DNA from: Rhodothermus profundi
GTDB taxonomy: Bacteria > Bacteroidota > Rhodothermia > Rhodothermales > Rhodothermaceae
Length of the DNA: 64,000 nt
Direction: 5' to 3'
Assembly: GCF_900142415.1 (NCBI RefSeq)
Contig: NZ_FRAU01000003.1
Coordinates: 250,307 to 314,306, forward strand
Below the pieces are notes generated by a model. That model was not told the origin of the DNA. It ran no database searches and saw nothing but the letters and a program-made list of their open reading frames with translations. Shown one piece after another: positions 42,749 to 52,533 of the stretch (positions within the stretch are counted from its first letter, which is position 1; each line of letters starts with the position of its first letter). Both the position numbers and the translations under genes were made by a program.

Positions 42749-43135
42749 ATGCCTGAATCTTCTAAGCCACGGCTGCTAGCCGTCGAAGACAATCCGGAAA
42801 CCCGGTTGCTGCTGCGCTATTTTCTGCAGGAGCACTTCGATCTGCTGCTGGCCGCTACCTTTGACGAAGCGCTGGAGCTTGCTCGTCAGGAGCACGCAGA
42901 AGTGCTGTTACTCGACATCAATTTAGGCGAAGCGCGCACGGGCATTGACCTGCTGCATGAACTTCGCGAACGCCTTTCTTATAGCAACACGCCCGCCATT
43001 GCCTTTACCGCGTACGCTCGCCCAGAAGATCGAGAACGTTTTTTACAAGAAGGATTTGACGAATACCTGACCAAACCTTTTACCCGCCAGCAACTGCTCC
43101 GGGCTATCGAATCGGCCCGGACTCGCCGTTCCTGA
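42749..43135 (+). CDS. Single-domain response regulator (receiver only)
   Basis: 128 residues, a CheY-like receiver with the acidic pair in AVEDNPETR, phosphoacceptor D56 (LLLDINLGE), T87 (AFTAYA) and K109 (LTKPF), and no output domain. It must act by protein contact or in a phosphorelay. There is no kinase gene next to it; the orphan histidine kinase at 31.8-33.2 kb is a candidate partner. A hairpin follows at 43159-43187. Confidence 0.93.
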   Translation: MPESSKPRLLAVEDNPETRLLLRYFLQEHFDLLLAATFDEALELARQEHAEVLLLDINLGEARTGIDLLHELRERLSYSNTPAIAFTAYARPEDRERFLQEGFDEYLTKPFTRQQLLRAIESARTRRS

Positions 43136-43158
43136 GTTTTTTGCGAAAGCCGATCCAG

Positions 43159-43187
43159 CCTCTCCCTTCCGACGTATCTGGGAGAGG
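43159..43187. other. Hairpin between the receiver gene and the SCO1-like gene
   Basis: CCTCTCCC and GGGAGAGG form an 8-bp stem around a 13-base loop. There is no T-run, so it is at best a weak terminator for the receiver gene. Confidence 0.35.
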
Positions 43188-43213
43188 ATACAAAACTGAG
43201 CGGCATTTACCCT

Positions 43214-44050
43214 ATGGTTCGGTCGTCTCCGTTTCTCCTTCTGTTGTTGCTCTGGACAGGCTGCCACCCTTCCCGAACCTATGAAGTGCGGGGGCGCGTC
43301 GTTGGCTTTAGCGATGATCCGCACACGCTCTTCATTCAGCATGAAGCGATTCCGGGCTACATGCCAGCTATGACCATGCCCTTCCGCACCCCCGACACAG
43401 CGGCTGTGGCGCAACTGTCGCCTGGAGACCTGGTTCAGTTCACTTTTCACGTCACGCGCGACAGCTCATGGATCACGGATATCCGCCGCCTACCTCCTGA
43501 TGCGCAGCTAGCGCTGGATGCAGGTCCACGCCCTACCCTCCATGGCCTTCCCCTGCTGCAGGAAGGCGACCAGCTTCCCAATGTTACCCTGCTGACCCAG
43601 GATAGTCTGTTGTTACATACAGCCGAACTGCGAGGCCGCGTCGTAGTGCTCACATTTATTTACACGCGCTGTCCGGTACCTGACTTCTGTCCCCTCATGT
43701 CCCGTCATTTCCAGCAACTTCAGCAGCCGCTCAAAGCGCGCTTTGGCGACCGCACCCGTCTTCTGACAATTAGCTTTGATCCGGCTTACGATACGCCCAC
43801 TGTTTTGCGCCGGTATGCCCGGCAGTACACCGACGACACCCATCACTGGATTTTTGCGACGGGCGACTCCACTACCATTTACCAACTGGCCACCCAATTT
43901 GGCGTGCATTATGAAGCCGCCTCCGGTGAAATCATCCATAACCTGACGACAGCCCTGGTGGGGCCCGACGGCCGCATCGCTCGCATCTGGCGAGGCAACC
44001 GCTGGCAACCGGAGGAGGTCCTGCACGCAGTAGCACGCCTGCTGGAGTAA
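43214..44050 (+). CDS. Lipoprotein with CusF-like copper domain fused to a SCO1/SenC thioredoxin-like domain
   Basis: 278 residues with a lipobox (LLWTGC, C17). Residues 22-95 are CusF-like: YEVRGRVVGF, then HEAIPGYMPAMTMPF supplying H43, M50, M53 and M55 as copper ligands. Residues 115-278 are SCO1/SenC: FIYTRCPVPDFCPLM holds the cysteine pair C153 and C159 (CX5C rather than the usual CX3C), and the conserved histidine is H242 in IIHNLTT. SCO proteins deliver copper to the Cu-A site of cytochrome oxidase. The fusion suggests capture and hand-over of Cu(I) in one protein. No oxidase gene is nearby. Confidence 0.88.
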   Translation: MVRSSPFLLLLLLWTGCHPSRTYEVRGRVVGFSDDPHTLFIQHEAIPGYMPAMTMPFRTPDTAAVAQLSPGDLVQFTFHVTRDSSWITDIRRLPPDAQLALDAGPRPTLHGLPLLQEGDQLPNVTLLTQDSLLLHTAELRGRVVVLTFIYTRCPVPDFCPLMSRHFQQLQQPLKARFGDRTRLLTISFDPAYDTPTVLRRYARQYTDDTHHWIFATGDSTTIYQLATQFGVHYEAASGEIIHNLTTALVGPDGRIARIWRGNRWQPEEVLHAVARLLE

Positions 44051-44053
44051 CCT

Positions 44054-46933
44054 TCAACGCCAGACGCGGCGCCACCGTCTGTCTGACACGCGGTAGCTCA
44101 TCCCTACGCGCAGATCTAACCGCAGATGCGAAAAAATGCGAAACTGCGCGCCCAGTCCTCCTCCTAGCGCCCCTATGTTTTTTACCGGCTGCCCCTCCTT
44201 ATCGAAAGCCCGAGCGCCCCGGAATGGCCGAACAGCCTCGGCAAACCCGTACAGATAAAGGGCTTCAATGTACAGGGGTAGCAGTACAAACCCGTTGTCC
44301 ACAAACTTTAACGGTACCAGGGTGAGTATCCCCAGCCGTCCAAAAAGCCCTCGATCCAGGAAAATGTCATCCCATCCTCGGGGCAGAAAGCGCGTCAGGT
44401 CGTAGATGGCGCCACGGTTTTGCCAGAGCAATCCGGCCTCCAGCCGGATTCCCACGTTATAACGGGCCAGTATGGGGACATACCCATACAAGCTGGACCA
44501 ATAGGTTGCTCGCAGCGGAAAGTCTGTGCGGGACAGATCCCAGAGCATACGGGTAGTCCAGCTTAGCCCCTGATTAGGCATAAGATCCCGCCAGTTCTGC
44601 TGCAGTCGATATGCCAGCGTAACGATTGGCTCCAACGTAGTTCGGGCGTCGTCGGCCAGGGTAGGCTGTCCGGGCCGCGTGTGCCAGAAGAAGCGCTCAT
44701 ACTCGTAGCGGCTCTGAAGCGTCAGTAGCAGCCAACTGGTGTAAATGTTGGATTCTAACAGTACAGGCAGCGTTGCGCTAAGGGCTACGCCGCGCCGTTC
44801 GCGTCCGACTCGTCGGACTACCGAGCGCCGACGCTGCGGATCGTACAGCCGCACCAGTGCACTGGACGGTAAATCGTACAGGAACAGTCCTGGTCGAAAC
44901 GGCCAGCCGCCATAGGCCAGCCACAGGCTGCCCCAGAGATAGCCCTGTCGGTAAAAACTGTGCAGCCGATAGCTCCAGCGCTGGAGCGGATCGGCTCCTT
45001 CCAGGCCCAGTCCGACGGCCCAACTCAGTCCATCTCCGAACCGATCGTTTCTGACTTCTGGAGGAGCCCAGAGCATATAGACCAGGCGGGGGCGCCACAG
45101 GTAGCGCCAGGCGCGATAAGGATGCGTGGCAGATGCCTGAACGCCATCGCTCTGGGTGGTAGCTACTGCCGGTGCCAGTTCAATAGGAGCGAGCCAGTCG
45201 GCCGGTACCTCTACAGCTCGCTCCGGCTGGAACGGCATGCGCACCAGTTCATAGCGTTCGTGGCGGTAGTGAATGAAGGCCAGCCAGCGGCTGTCTGGTG
45301 AAAGCGCTGCTTCCAGCGCGCCAAAAGGAACGTTTGTGAGCCGAAGCACCCGTCCTGTCTCCACCTCCAGGGCATAGATATTGGGCACGCTGTCCGGATC
45401 GGCCGTAAAAAGCAGCCACCGGCCGTCAGCGCTCCAGCTTAGATCGTAGATCGCACCGGTGCGAAATGCCAGCCAGGGCTGCAACCGCAGGCGTCCTTCC
45501 GCGTCGCGCTGCGCCCGGAAGATGCCCTGCCGTCCCCAGTAGTGGAGCAAAACGGCCACTTGTCTGCCCCATGGATCAGGTGCCAGTTGCAGAAAGAACA
45601 CCCGGTCCATTGCCATCACCGGCTCAATCTGCCCGGATGGCGTGATGCGCACCCATTGGTTATAGAACCCCTGATTCTGGAGCGCCCAGACCGAACCATC
45701 CGGGGCCATAACCGGCGCATAAACCCGCCCCCCATGCGTCAGGCGCTGCACGCGGCCGTTCAGCTCCAGGCGATAGACTTCGGCAGTCAGCCGGCCTGAC
45801 AGCAAAGGATCCGGTACGTAGCGAGCTACCAGCAGCGCTTGTCGGTCTGGCGTCAGGGCATAGCGCACGTCTTCTGGCGCGTCGAAGGTGCGCACCCGCT
45901 TCATTCGTCCACTCTCTACATCGAAACGATAATAGCCCGGCCGCTCCTGATAGCCGCGCACATAGGCCACCAACGTGCGAGCGTCCAGCCAGTAAGGTCG
46001 CCGGATGATCAGTCCGCGCTCAGACCGCACCACCTGCATTTCCGTAAAGGGAGCGCGACGAGCCAGCGCAGCCGCTACCTGAGCTTGCACCTCCTGCCTG
46101 AAATGCTGGCCCAGTTCCCACGGGACCTGGCGCGTTCCATACCAGAGGGCCGCGCCAAAACCGAGCAGCGGCATGCGGTGGAACCAGCGAGTAGTCCGCC
46201 AGAGAAAATCTGCGCGTCCCTGGCCAAAGAGATACTGCACCAGATGGCCGCCTCCATTGTAGTGCCGGTCAAACGGCCAGGTATACGCAGGCGCCTCCAG
46301 CAACTGCGCCAGCCGCCAGGGCCGCCGGGCTGCCATCGCGGCCCGAAACTCCATTGTAAAAAAGGGAAAGCGCAGTCGTCCGGCCCCACCTGGGATCTGA
46401 CTTTCGTAATACACCGCCACGCCTTCGGCAAAGCCTGCCGGCGCCCATAAATTAAGCAAGCGGCTCCAGTCCGGTCCGAGCAATCGCAGCCCCCATCCGA
46501 TTCCCATTCCCGCATTCACTTCCGCATGGGCTGCATGCACCAGCTCATGCGGAGCGACGGCATGGGGCCAGCTATAAACAGACGGGGCCACGCGAAGCCC
46601 ACGCAGCCGACTGACGGTAATTTCCTGCCGATACGGCAGAGCCGATACAAAGCCATTGCCGACGTCCTGATAATCGCTCAGAATCACCGGAACGCGAAAT
46701 GCGTGCTGTACGCCTACGAATGCGCGTACGCTATCGTAATATGCTTCAAGCAGAGCTGCCAGCTCCCGGGCTTCGGATTCACGCCCCACCTGATAGATCA
46801 GCTCAAAATGCGTTTGTGGCAGCACGCGATACTGCACACCTGGCGGCCGATAAACGGCTCCATACCACTGCGCCCGGAGGTTCTCGGCAAAGCTTCCAAG
46901 CAGCAGGACCAGCAGGAGTGCTGTGTGACGCAT
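44054..46933 (-). CDS. Exported HEXXH metallopeptidase-like protein with TolB-type propeller and C-terminal outer-membrane barrel
   Basis: 959 residues. A signal peptide (cut near NLRAQ) is followed by a gluzincin-like peptidase part: HELVHAAH (129-136), with FAEGVAVYYE 30-40 residues later giving the third ligand near E170. Residues about 300-600 look like TolB/WD40-type propeller blades (LSWSADGRWLLFTADPDSVP, ALSPDSRWLAFIHYRH). The last 330 or so residues are a barrel of Omp type. An active surface protease anchored by its own barrel is the natural reading, inferred from the motifs. Catalytic competence cannot be judged beyond the metal motif. Confidence 0.8.
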   Translation of the reverse strand: MRHTALLLVLLLGSFAENLRAQWYGAVYRPPGVQYRVLPQTHFELIYQVGRESEARELAALLEAYYDSVRAFVGVQHAFRVPVILSDYQDVGNGFVSALPYRQEITVSRLRGLRVAPSVYSWPHAVAPHELVHAAHAEVNAGMGIGWGLRLLGPDWSRLLNLWAPAGFAEGVAVYYESQIPGGAGRLRFPFFTMEFRAAMAARRPWRLAQLLEAPAYTWPFDRHYNGGGHLVQYLFGQGRADFLWRTTRWFHRMPLLGFGAALWYGTRQVPWELGQHFRQEVQAQVAAALARRAPFTEMQVVRSERGLIIRRPYWLDARTLVAYVRGYQERPGYYRFDVESGRMKRVRTFDAPEDVRYALTPDRQALLVARYVPDPLLSGRLTAEVYRLELNGRVQRLTHGGRVYAPVMAPDGSVWALQNQGFYNQWVRITPSGQIEPVMAMDRVFFLQLAPDPWGRQVAVLLHYWGRQGIFRAQRDAEGRLRLQPWLAFRTGAIYDLSWSADGRWLLFTADPDSVPNIYALEVETGRVLRLTNVPFGALEAALSPDSRWLAFIHYRHERYELVRMPFQPERAVEVPADWLAPIELAPAVATTQSDGVQASATHPYRAWRYLWRPRLVYMLWAPPEVRNDRFGDGLSWAVGLGLEGADPLQRWSYRLHSFYRQGYLWGSLWLAYGGWPFRPGLFLYDLPSSALVRLYDPQRRRSVVRRVGRERRGVALSATLPVLLESNIYTSWLLLTLQSRYEYERFFWHTRPGQPTLADDARTTLEPIVTLAYRLQQNWRDLMPNQGLSWTTRMLWDLSRTDFPLRATYWSSLYGYVPILARYNVGIRLEAGLLWQNRGAIYDLTRFLPRGWDDIFLDRGLFGRLGILTLVPLKFVDNGFVLLPLYIEALYLYGFAEAVRPFRGARAFDKEGQPVKNIGALGGGLGAQFRIFSHLRLDLRVGMSYRVSDRRWRRVWR

Positions 46934-47059
46934 GGGACTCCGTTGTGCTTTGGCGAAAAGATACGCACACTTAACATGCGTTGCAGAATACGCACGCAGA
47001 ATTGGTTCCAGCCCAGGCGCCTGGATGGACCTTATAGTTTCGAGCCTGCGCTATCTCTG

Positions 47060-48355
47060 TCAGATAAGTCCGAGCAGACGTGGTAGCCAGAGGGACAGTC
47101 CGGGAATGAACGTTACTGCCAGAAGAGCAACGAGCAGGGCAATGTAGAAAGGCAGCAATGGACGTACAACCTGCGTGACAGGTACTCCTGCTATGCCACA
47201 TCCAGCAAATAGCACCGTTCCGACCGGCGGAGTGCACAATCCAATACACAGGTTCACTACCATTAGAATTCCGAAGTGCACGGGATCTATCCCCATTTCC
47301 ATTGCTGTTGGCAACAGAATTGGCGTGAAGATAAGAATGGCCGGCGTCATATCCATAAATGTTCCTACGACTAACAACATTACATTGACAAGGAGCAAAA
47401 ACACAACTGGATTTTGCCCTAAGGCGATTAAAGCTTCTCCTACGGCCTGCGGCACGCGTTCAAGCGCCAGAGCCCAGGACAGGGCCATACTGGTGGCAAT
47501 GAGAAGCATGACGACAGCCGTTGTCTTGGCAGAATCTAAAAGCACCTCAACCAGTTCAGAGAGGCGAAGGGCGCGATAGATAACAGTAGACAGCACCAAT
47601 GCATAAACGACAGCGATGGCGGCTGCCTCGGTTGCAGTAAAAATACCTGCTACGATGCCGCCGATCACGACAACAATCAATCCCAGGCTCGGCAGCGCAT
47701 CCAGAAAGCATCGAAACAGTTCGCGTAGCGGAACGCGCTCGCTTGCCCCGAACCCCTTGATGCGAGCAACCACCCCGGCTACAATCATCAGTACCAGGCC
47801 CATAAGAATACCGGGCAGATATCCCGCCACAAAAAGCGCAGCTACTGAAAGTCCTCCGGAGGCCAGAGAGTAGACAATCAGCACGTTTGAGGGGGGAATC
47901 ACGAGCCCTGTTGTGGCGCTCGACACGTTAACAGCTACGCTATAGCCCGGACTGTAGCCGGACGTCACCATCCGTGGATGCATTACACTTCCGATCGCGG
48001 CAGCTGATGCAATAGCACTGCCACTGATAGCTCCAAAAAACATGTTAGAAATAATGTTAACAAAGGCAAGCCCGCCAGGCAGGCTACTCACGAGCGTTCG
48101 GGCCAGCACAATCAGCCGTTGCGTGCTGCCACCTCGCCCCATGAGATTTCCTGCCAGGATAAAAAACGGAATGGCCAGCAGGGTAAACGAATCGAGTCCG
48201 GTGGCCACGCGTTGCGCTATGGCACTAACAGAAGGGGTAAAGTCCATGATGACCAGAAGAAAAAAGAGGGTAGATAGGCCGATGCAAAATGCTACCGGCA
48301 CATTAAGCAAAAGCAAGCCCAGAAAAGAGAGAATGAGGACGATTACTTCCATCAT
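47060..48355 (-). CDS. dctM: TRAP transporter large membrane subunit
   Basis: 431 residues with about 12 membrane helices and the DctM family signatures: PFFILAGNLMGRGGSTQRLI, VNIISNMFFGAISGSAIASA, TTGLVIPPSNVLIVYSLASG and MVVNLCIGLCTPPVGTVLFA. It is the channel of a sodium-driven tripartite uptake system for organic acids. The start overlaps the dctQ stop by four bases. In this locus, between lyases and a KDG-pathway kinase and reductase, the likely cargo is an unsaturated uronate or its keto product. That is inference. Confidence 0.93.
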   Translation of the reverse strand: MMEVIVLILSFLGLLLLNVPVAFCIGLSTLFFLLVIMDFTPSVSAIAQRVATGLDSFTLLAIPFFILAGNLMGRGGSTQRLIVLARTLVSSLPGGLAFVNIISNMFFGAISGSAIASAAAIGSVMHPRMVTSGYSPGYSVAVNVSSATTGLVIPPSNVLIVYSLASGGLSVAALFVAGYLPGILMGLVLMIVAGVVARIKGFGASERVPLRELFRCFLDALPSLGLIVVVIGGIVAGIFTATEAAAIAVVYALVLSTVIYRALRLSELVEVLLDSAKTTAVVMLLIATSMALSWALALERVPQAVGEALIALGQNPVVFLLLVNVMLLVVGTFMDMTPAILIFTPILLPTAMEMGIDPVHFGILMVVNLCIGLCTPPVGTVLFAGCGIAGVPVTQVVRPLLPFYIALLVALLAVTFIPGLSLWLPRLLGLI

Positions 48356-48837
48356 ACATCAACATGCTGTTTTCTATTGTAGTTCAACATGAATATGATA
48401 GCATAAAAAATCAGAAGCAGACCACTTATAGGCAGGACAGCATATATATATCCAATAGGAATACGCAATGCGGCAGACGTCTGATGTAGAGCCAGAGTTA
48501 TATATACCAGTCTAATTCCCCCTATGACCAGGGCGAGCAGCGAAAAAATAATAACAGCAACTCCTTGAATATAAACTGTTACACGTCGACCGAGTGGCTT
48601 CATCATCCGATATAAGAAGTCAATGCCCAGATGGGCTCCTTTCCGATAGGCATAAGCTGCTCCTATCAAGGAAATCCATATAAGCAGATAGGTAGAAAGT
48701 TCTTCGGTAAACGAACTGGGATTGTTCAAAACGAAGCGGGTAAATACCTGCCATGTCACCACCATTACCATGGTGGCCATCAGCAATACCAGGGTATACT
48801 CGACGATCCGATCAATGCGTGTAGCCAGCCTTTCCAT
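48352..48837 (-). CDS. dctQ: TRAP transporter small membrane subunit
   Basis: 161 residues with four membrane helices (YTLVLLMATMVMVVTWQVFT, LLIWISLIGAAYAYRKGAHL, GVAVIIFSLLALVIGGIRLV, IGYIYAVLPISGLLLIFYAI). The DctQ signature is RFVLNNPSSFTEELSTYLLI then AYAYRKGAHLGIDFL. It begins three bases after dctP and overlaps dctM by four. The DNA here is visibly AT-richer than housekeeping genes in the window. Confidence 0.92.
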   Translation of the reverse strand: MERLATRIDRIVEYTLVLLMATMVMVVTWQVFTRFVLNNPSSFTEELSTYLLIWISLIGAAYAYRKGAHLGIDFLYRMMKPLGRRVTVYIQGVAVIIFSLLALVIGGIRLVYITLALHQTSAALRIPIGYIYAVLPISGLLLIFYAIIFMLNYNRKQHVDV

Positions 48838-48840
48838 AGG

Positions 48841-49851
48841 TTACTCCTGCGTAAGGGCTGTAGGCCGGGCAACGGACCGAATCGCGGCAGCCAGTTCTCC
48901 CAGGACGGTGCCCTGAAGTTCTCTATAAAGCGGTGCCACTGCTGCGCGAAACGGTGCTTTATCGGGATGATAGATCGTTACCCCTGCTTCCTCAAGCGCC
49001 TGCAGCGCCGAGGCGGTAGCTTCCTCCCAGAGCTTCCGCTGGTAGGGAACCGACGCAGCTACGGCTAGCTCCACCCATCTTTTTTGTTCGGCAGAGAGCT
49101 GTTCCCAGCGCCACGTCGAAATCAGTAGCACATCAGGGGGCGCGGAATGTTCGTCCAGGGTATAATACTTAGCTACCTCATAGTGTCTGGTTAGATAAAA
49201 GTTAGGCGGATTATTTTCAGCGCCATCAATGACGCCCTGTTGCAGGGCAGTATACACCTCACTGAAGGCAAGCGGCACAGCGCTTCCTCCCATGATATTA
49301 ATCGATCGAACAGAAAAATAACTGCGCATTACCCGGATTTTTAATCCCTTAAGATCCTCAGGAGTTTGTATCAGGCGATTTCGCACATAAAAAGATCGAA
49401 ATCCAGCATCATAATAACAGAGTCCACGTATGCGTTTCTTTTCTCCGGCCAGTAAAATGCGCTTCCCTATTGGTCCCTCCAACACCCGCCATAGATGATC
49501 TGCATCATCAAATAAATAAGGCAGGCTAAAAACACTCATTTCAGGTACAAAATTCTCAAGAACGGCTGAAGAAACTTTTGCCATGTCAAGTACGCCGAGT
49601 TGCAACAGCTCTATGGTTTCACGTTCAACGCCAAGCTGCGCGTTCGGGTAGATCTCAACGCGCATGGTACCTCCGGAGAGTTCTTCCAGCCGCTCGGCGA
49701 AGCGTTCCATGCCCCGGTGCACAGGATGGGTAGGGCCCAGCACGTGAGCAAGGCGCAGCACAATGACCTCCTCACCTGTTCCAGCACATCCTATTAGAAC
49801 AATGCCCACTAAACTTATTGACAAAAGGAAGCGAACGTTTTGCACCAGCAT
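48841..49851 (-). CDS. dctP: TRAP transporter substrate-binding protein (lipoprotein form)
   Basis: 336 residues. A lipobox (GIVLIGC, C22) makes this a lipid-anchored binding protein. Family signs: LRLAHVLGPTHPVHRGMERF, the carboxylate-binding region LKGLKIRVMRSYFS with the conserved arginine, and VYTALQQGVIDGAENNPPNF. DctP family members bind C4-dicarboxylates, sialic acid or uronates; the locus argues for a uronate product. It starts three bases after the upstream lyase stop, so lyase and transporter are one operon. Confidence 0.92.
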   Translation of the reverse strand: MLVQNVRFLLSISLVGIVLIGCAGTGEEVIVLRLAHVLGPTHPVHRGMERFAERLEELSGGTMRVEIYPNAQLGVERETIELLQLGVLDMAKVSSAVLENFVPEMSVFSLPYLFDDADHLWRVLEGPIGKRILLAGEKKRIRGLCYYDAGFRSFYVRNRLIQTPEDLKGLKIRVMRSYFSVRSINIMGGSAVPLAFSEVYTALQQGVIDGAENNPPNFYLTRHYEVAKYYTLDEHSAPPDVLLISTWRWEQLSAEQKRWVELAVAASVPYQRKLWEEATASALQALEEAGVTIYHPDKAPFRAAVAPLYRELQGTVLGELAAAIRSVARPTALTQE

Positions 49852-49854
49852 ACG

Positions 49855-52482
49855 CTAAAACACAAAGCTTTGCACAGTCCGCTGTTTACTTCCAGCTACT
49901 ACCCTGATCCAGTACGGACCAGGAGTAAGTTTTCTCTGAAGCACCTTGCCGACATCCCACATGATCTCTGTCTCGCCCGCCGATAGCCTCCCTTCCCACA
50001 GCACAGTAATGCGGCGTCCCAGAGAGTTGTAAAGAACCACCTGAACGTGCTCGGGATGAGCCAGGAAGATGCGCAGGCGCGTTGTTCCTGAAGTTGGGTT
50101 AGGATACGGCCCGCTTACCACAAATGCGGGATTCGTTTTTTCGACGTCGTCGATGTCTGTTGCCACATCCGTAGCGATGACAATGGTGCTTCCAGGACGT
50201 AGCAGGTTACCAGCAAGTTGAAAGCGGACTTGCCCCTGCTCCGGCATTTCAAAGGCGAGCGGCTGCCCGTCAAGCGTCACCGAGAGCGGCGTTGCAGACG
50301 GAGAAACCAGTTGCAGCGTCAACGTTGCGGTCCCTTCAAACGCTTCCACATGCACTGTATGTCGTGCAGGATCAGAACGATCTACCGCAACGGTGAGCGG
50401 AATGGTAGCAGTAAACAAGGTAGCTCCCTCCCACTGAAGCGTCTGTCCCTCCGTAAGCGCAAACTGCACCACTGTATCCAAGACGCGTCTTGTCCAGGCA
50501 AAAGTAGCATCAGTGGCCAGCGGTCCGGCCGCCCGCACCCTCTGATCCCGCTGGACCGCCACATTGGTGGTGCTTTCCTGGTCTGTTAACTCGATGCTCA
50601 CCATCCCCGCTACGCTCTGGTCCATAAACAGGGGAGGGTTTTCGTCCACCTCAGCAGGATAAAGCACGTGCAGAAAAACCGGATCGTTCGCCTGTTGCCG
50701 CACCGCAATGTACCGCTGCTCCTCCTCGTGCCCCCAGAAAAAGCTTGTCCATCCCTCCGCTTCCGTGATGGTCAGCGTCCGATTTCCTACAAAAGCTGCA
50801 TACAGGCGTCCTCCTTCTCCGTAGGTATCCTCGGGCGCAGTCCATATCATCCAGGGGTCATCGCGCGAAAAAACTCCTCGACCATGTAAATAAACCTGAT
50901 AATTAGCGGTATTTTCTGACGTACCTATGTCATAAACGACCCAGAAACGATTTTCAAGAAAGGCGATGCCGCGACGCACTTCAGCCCCTCCGGCTACTCC
51001 CCGACTGATGGCCTCCATTTCAGCAAAATCGTAAAACGGTGTATCAAGCGCATGGCGCATGCGAGGCCCTTCATTCTGCGCGGTGCTGTAGTCTTCCAGG
51101 GGAAAACCATTAACGGTGATTGTATTATGCGCCTGAGGGGATACGTACCAGGCGCGTCGATCATCGTTGAAGCCTCGCGGCCCATACCCTGCATCTACCG
51201 CAAGAGGTGTATTGTTGGCTTCCAACAGGTAGGAAAGATGATCAGGGTGGTCATGATTGTCCGCGGAAGCGACGCCATGAAATAGCAAATAGCGTGACGT
51301 TACTCCTGCGTCATGCCAGGCGTTACGGAACACGACCTGCCCACTTTGGAGGATCTGGGTCGGCGAAACATCTGGCGCTGTTGCAGGAATGCTGGCGTCC
51401 CACGACAACAGGACATCAATTTCCCAGGTTACGTCTCTCGTTGCTCCCGTGTAGTTCTGGGTAAAGAAACGCGTAGTTTGCCAGTTCCACTGTAGAATTT
51501 CTGCCAGGGGGGCACTGGTGTGCAGCAGAGTTGGCGTGTCTCGGTAGGCAGCCGCTACGGCATGGGTAGGCGCGGGCTTCATATACCCATCTTCAATGTT
51601 GGGCATCCACCCCCGGCCATTTCTAATCCGAACGGGCCACTCAAAAGCTGGTTGATAGTAAGGAAACAGATTTACGCCTGATACATGAAGATAATGCCAG
51701 AGAAAAGGGATCGCATTTACTAGCGTAAAGACGTAATAATGGGGGCCCTCCCGATAAACGCCTTCGTTGCTGAACATATACTTTGTAACTGTGTTCTGGC
51801 GATCCAACGCGAATGACAGCCAAGCCGCTGCATCTGGATGACTGGAAAGCGTTAACGCTGCTGTACCAAGGGCATAGGCTGGTTTTGAACGATGGTTATG
51901 CGGACGCGGCGCATATTGGTCCATGTAGGTATACAGCAACTGCGCTTCGGCAACCAGCTTAGCCCGCAGCTCTGCTTCTAACGCAGAGGGAAGTTGATCA
52001 TATAGCCAGTCGTAAGCTGCACAATAATTTTGAAGCCAGGTAGCCCGATATATTTCATCGTATTCTCCGTCAAAAACCCCGGGCCCATAAGTCTGAGGTA
52101 CATTGTCATAGGCAATATCTAACGTAGCAAGTGCTTTGACAAGTGCCACGAGATCGCCTTCCATTAACCAGGCAAAAGCTAGCGTTTTAGCCATTCGAGC
52201 TCGCTCGCCAGGACTCGTAGCCCGGGGATCTCGGTTTTTGAAATCACGAATATCTTTCTTGATTTCATTAACGAGTTCTGCGTAAGCAGGATCAGTCCAT
52301 CGGGCTCTAATTATATCCAGATCCTCTTCGGAAAACCAGAGCGAAGGATGCTCTTCTGTTTCTGGAAGAATTGCTTCCGTAGGAACGACAAATCCGGTGT
52401 ACGTATCATATTGACTCTGAGCCAGAGACGACCAGGTCAACACGCAAAACCAACCAATCGTATTTATTCGATAAAATCGCAT
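49855..52482 (-). CDS. Heparinase II/III-fold polysaccharide lyase with type IX secretion signal
   Basis: 875 residues. A signal peptide (cut near LAQSQ) is followed by an alpha/alpha-barrel domain (about 50-360) with N196-H197 in PHNHRSKP and GVYREGPHYYVF, and a beta-sandwich domain with DNHDHPDHLSY (408-418) and SPQAHNTITVNG (H452). These follow the layout of PL15/PL17/PL39-type lyases. A type-A sorting domain closes the protein from about residue 790 (GPYPNPTSGTTRLRIF, VVLYNSLGRRITVLWEG, QRTVQSFVF). It is secreted and probably the enzyme that attacks polymer outside the cell. PL family is uncertain. It is first in a tight operon with dctPQM. Confidence 0.87.
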   Translation of the reverse strand: MRFYRINTIGWFCVLTWSSLAQSQYDTYTGFVVPTEAILPETEEHPSLWFSEEDLDIIRARWTDPAYAELVNEIKKDIRDFKNRDPRATSPGERARMAKTLAFAWLMEGDLVALVKALATLDIAYDNVPQTYGPGVFDGEYDEIYRATWLQNYCAAYDWLYDQLPSALEAELRAKLVAEAQLLYTYMDQYAPRPHNHRSKPAYALGTAALTLSSHPDAAAWLSFALDRQNTVTKYMFSNEGVYREGPHYYVFTLVNAIPFLWHYLHVSGVNLFPYYQPAFEWPVRIRNGRGWMPNIEDGYMKPAPTHAVAAAYRDTPTLLHTSAPLAEILQWNWQTTRFFTQNYTGATRDVTWEIDVLLSWDASIPATAPDVSPTQILQSGQVVFRNAWHDAGVTSRYLLFHGVASADNHDHPDHLSYLLEANNTPLAVDAGYGPRGFNDDRRAWYVSPQAHNTITVNGFPLEDYSTAQNEGPRMRHALDTPFYDFAEMEAISRGVAGGAEVRRGIAFLENRFWVVYDIGTSENTANYQVYLHGRGVFSRDDPWMIWTAPEDTYGEGGRLYAAFVGNRTLTITEAEGWTSFFWGHEEEQRYIAVRQQANDPVFLHVLYPAEVDENPPLFMDQSVAGMVSIELTDQESTTNVAVQRDQRVRAAGPLATDATFAWTRRVLDTVVQFALTEGQTLQWEGATLFTATIPLTVAVDRSDPARHTVHVEAFEGTATLTLQLVSPSATPLSVTLDGQPLAFEMPEQGQVRFQLAGNLLRPGSTIVIATDVATDIDDVEKTNPAFVVSGPYPNPTSGTTRLRIFLAHPEHVQVVLYNSLGRRITVLWEGRLSAGETEIMWDVGKVLQRKLTPGPYWIRVVAGSKQRTVQSFVF

Positions 52483-52533
52483 AGTATCCTGGTATTGGAT
52501 GAACTGATTTCAGGTATGCTCTAACTTAATACT

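Noticed and set aside
47013-47024. 12-bp palindrome CCAGGCGCCTGG downstream of dctM
   Set aside because: Short and GC-rich, as expected by chance here; no T-run and no promoter context.
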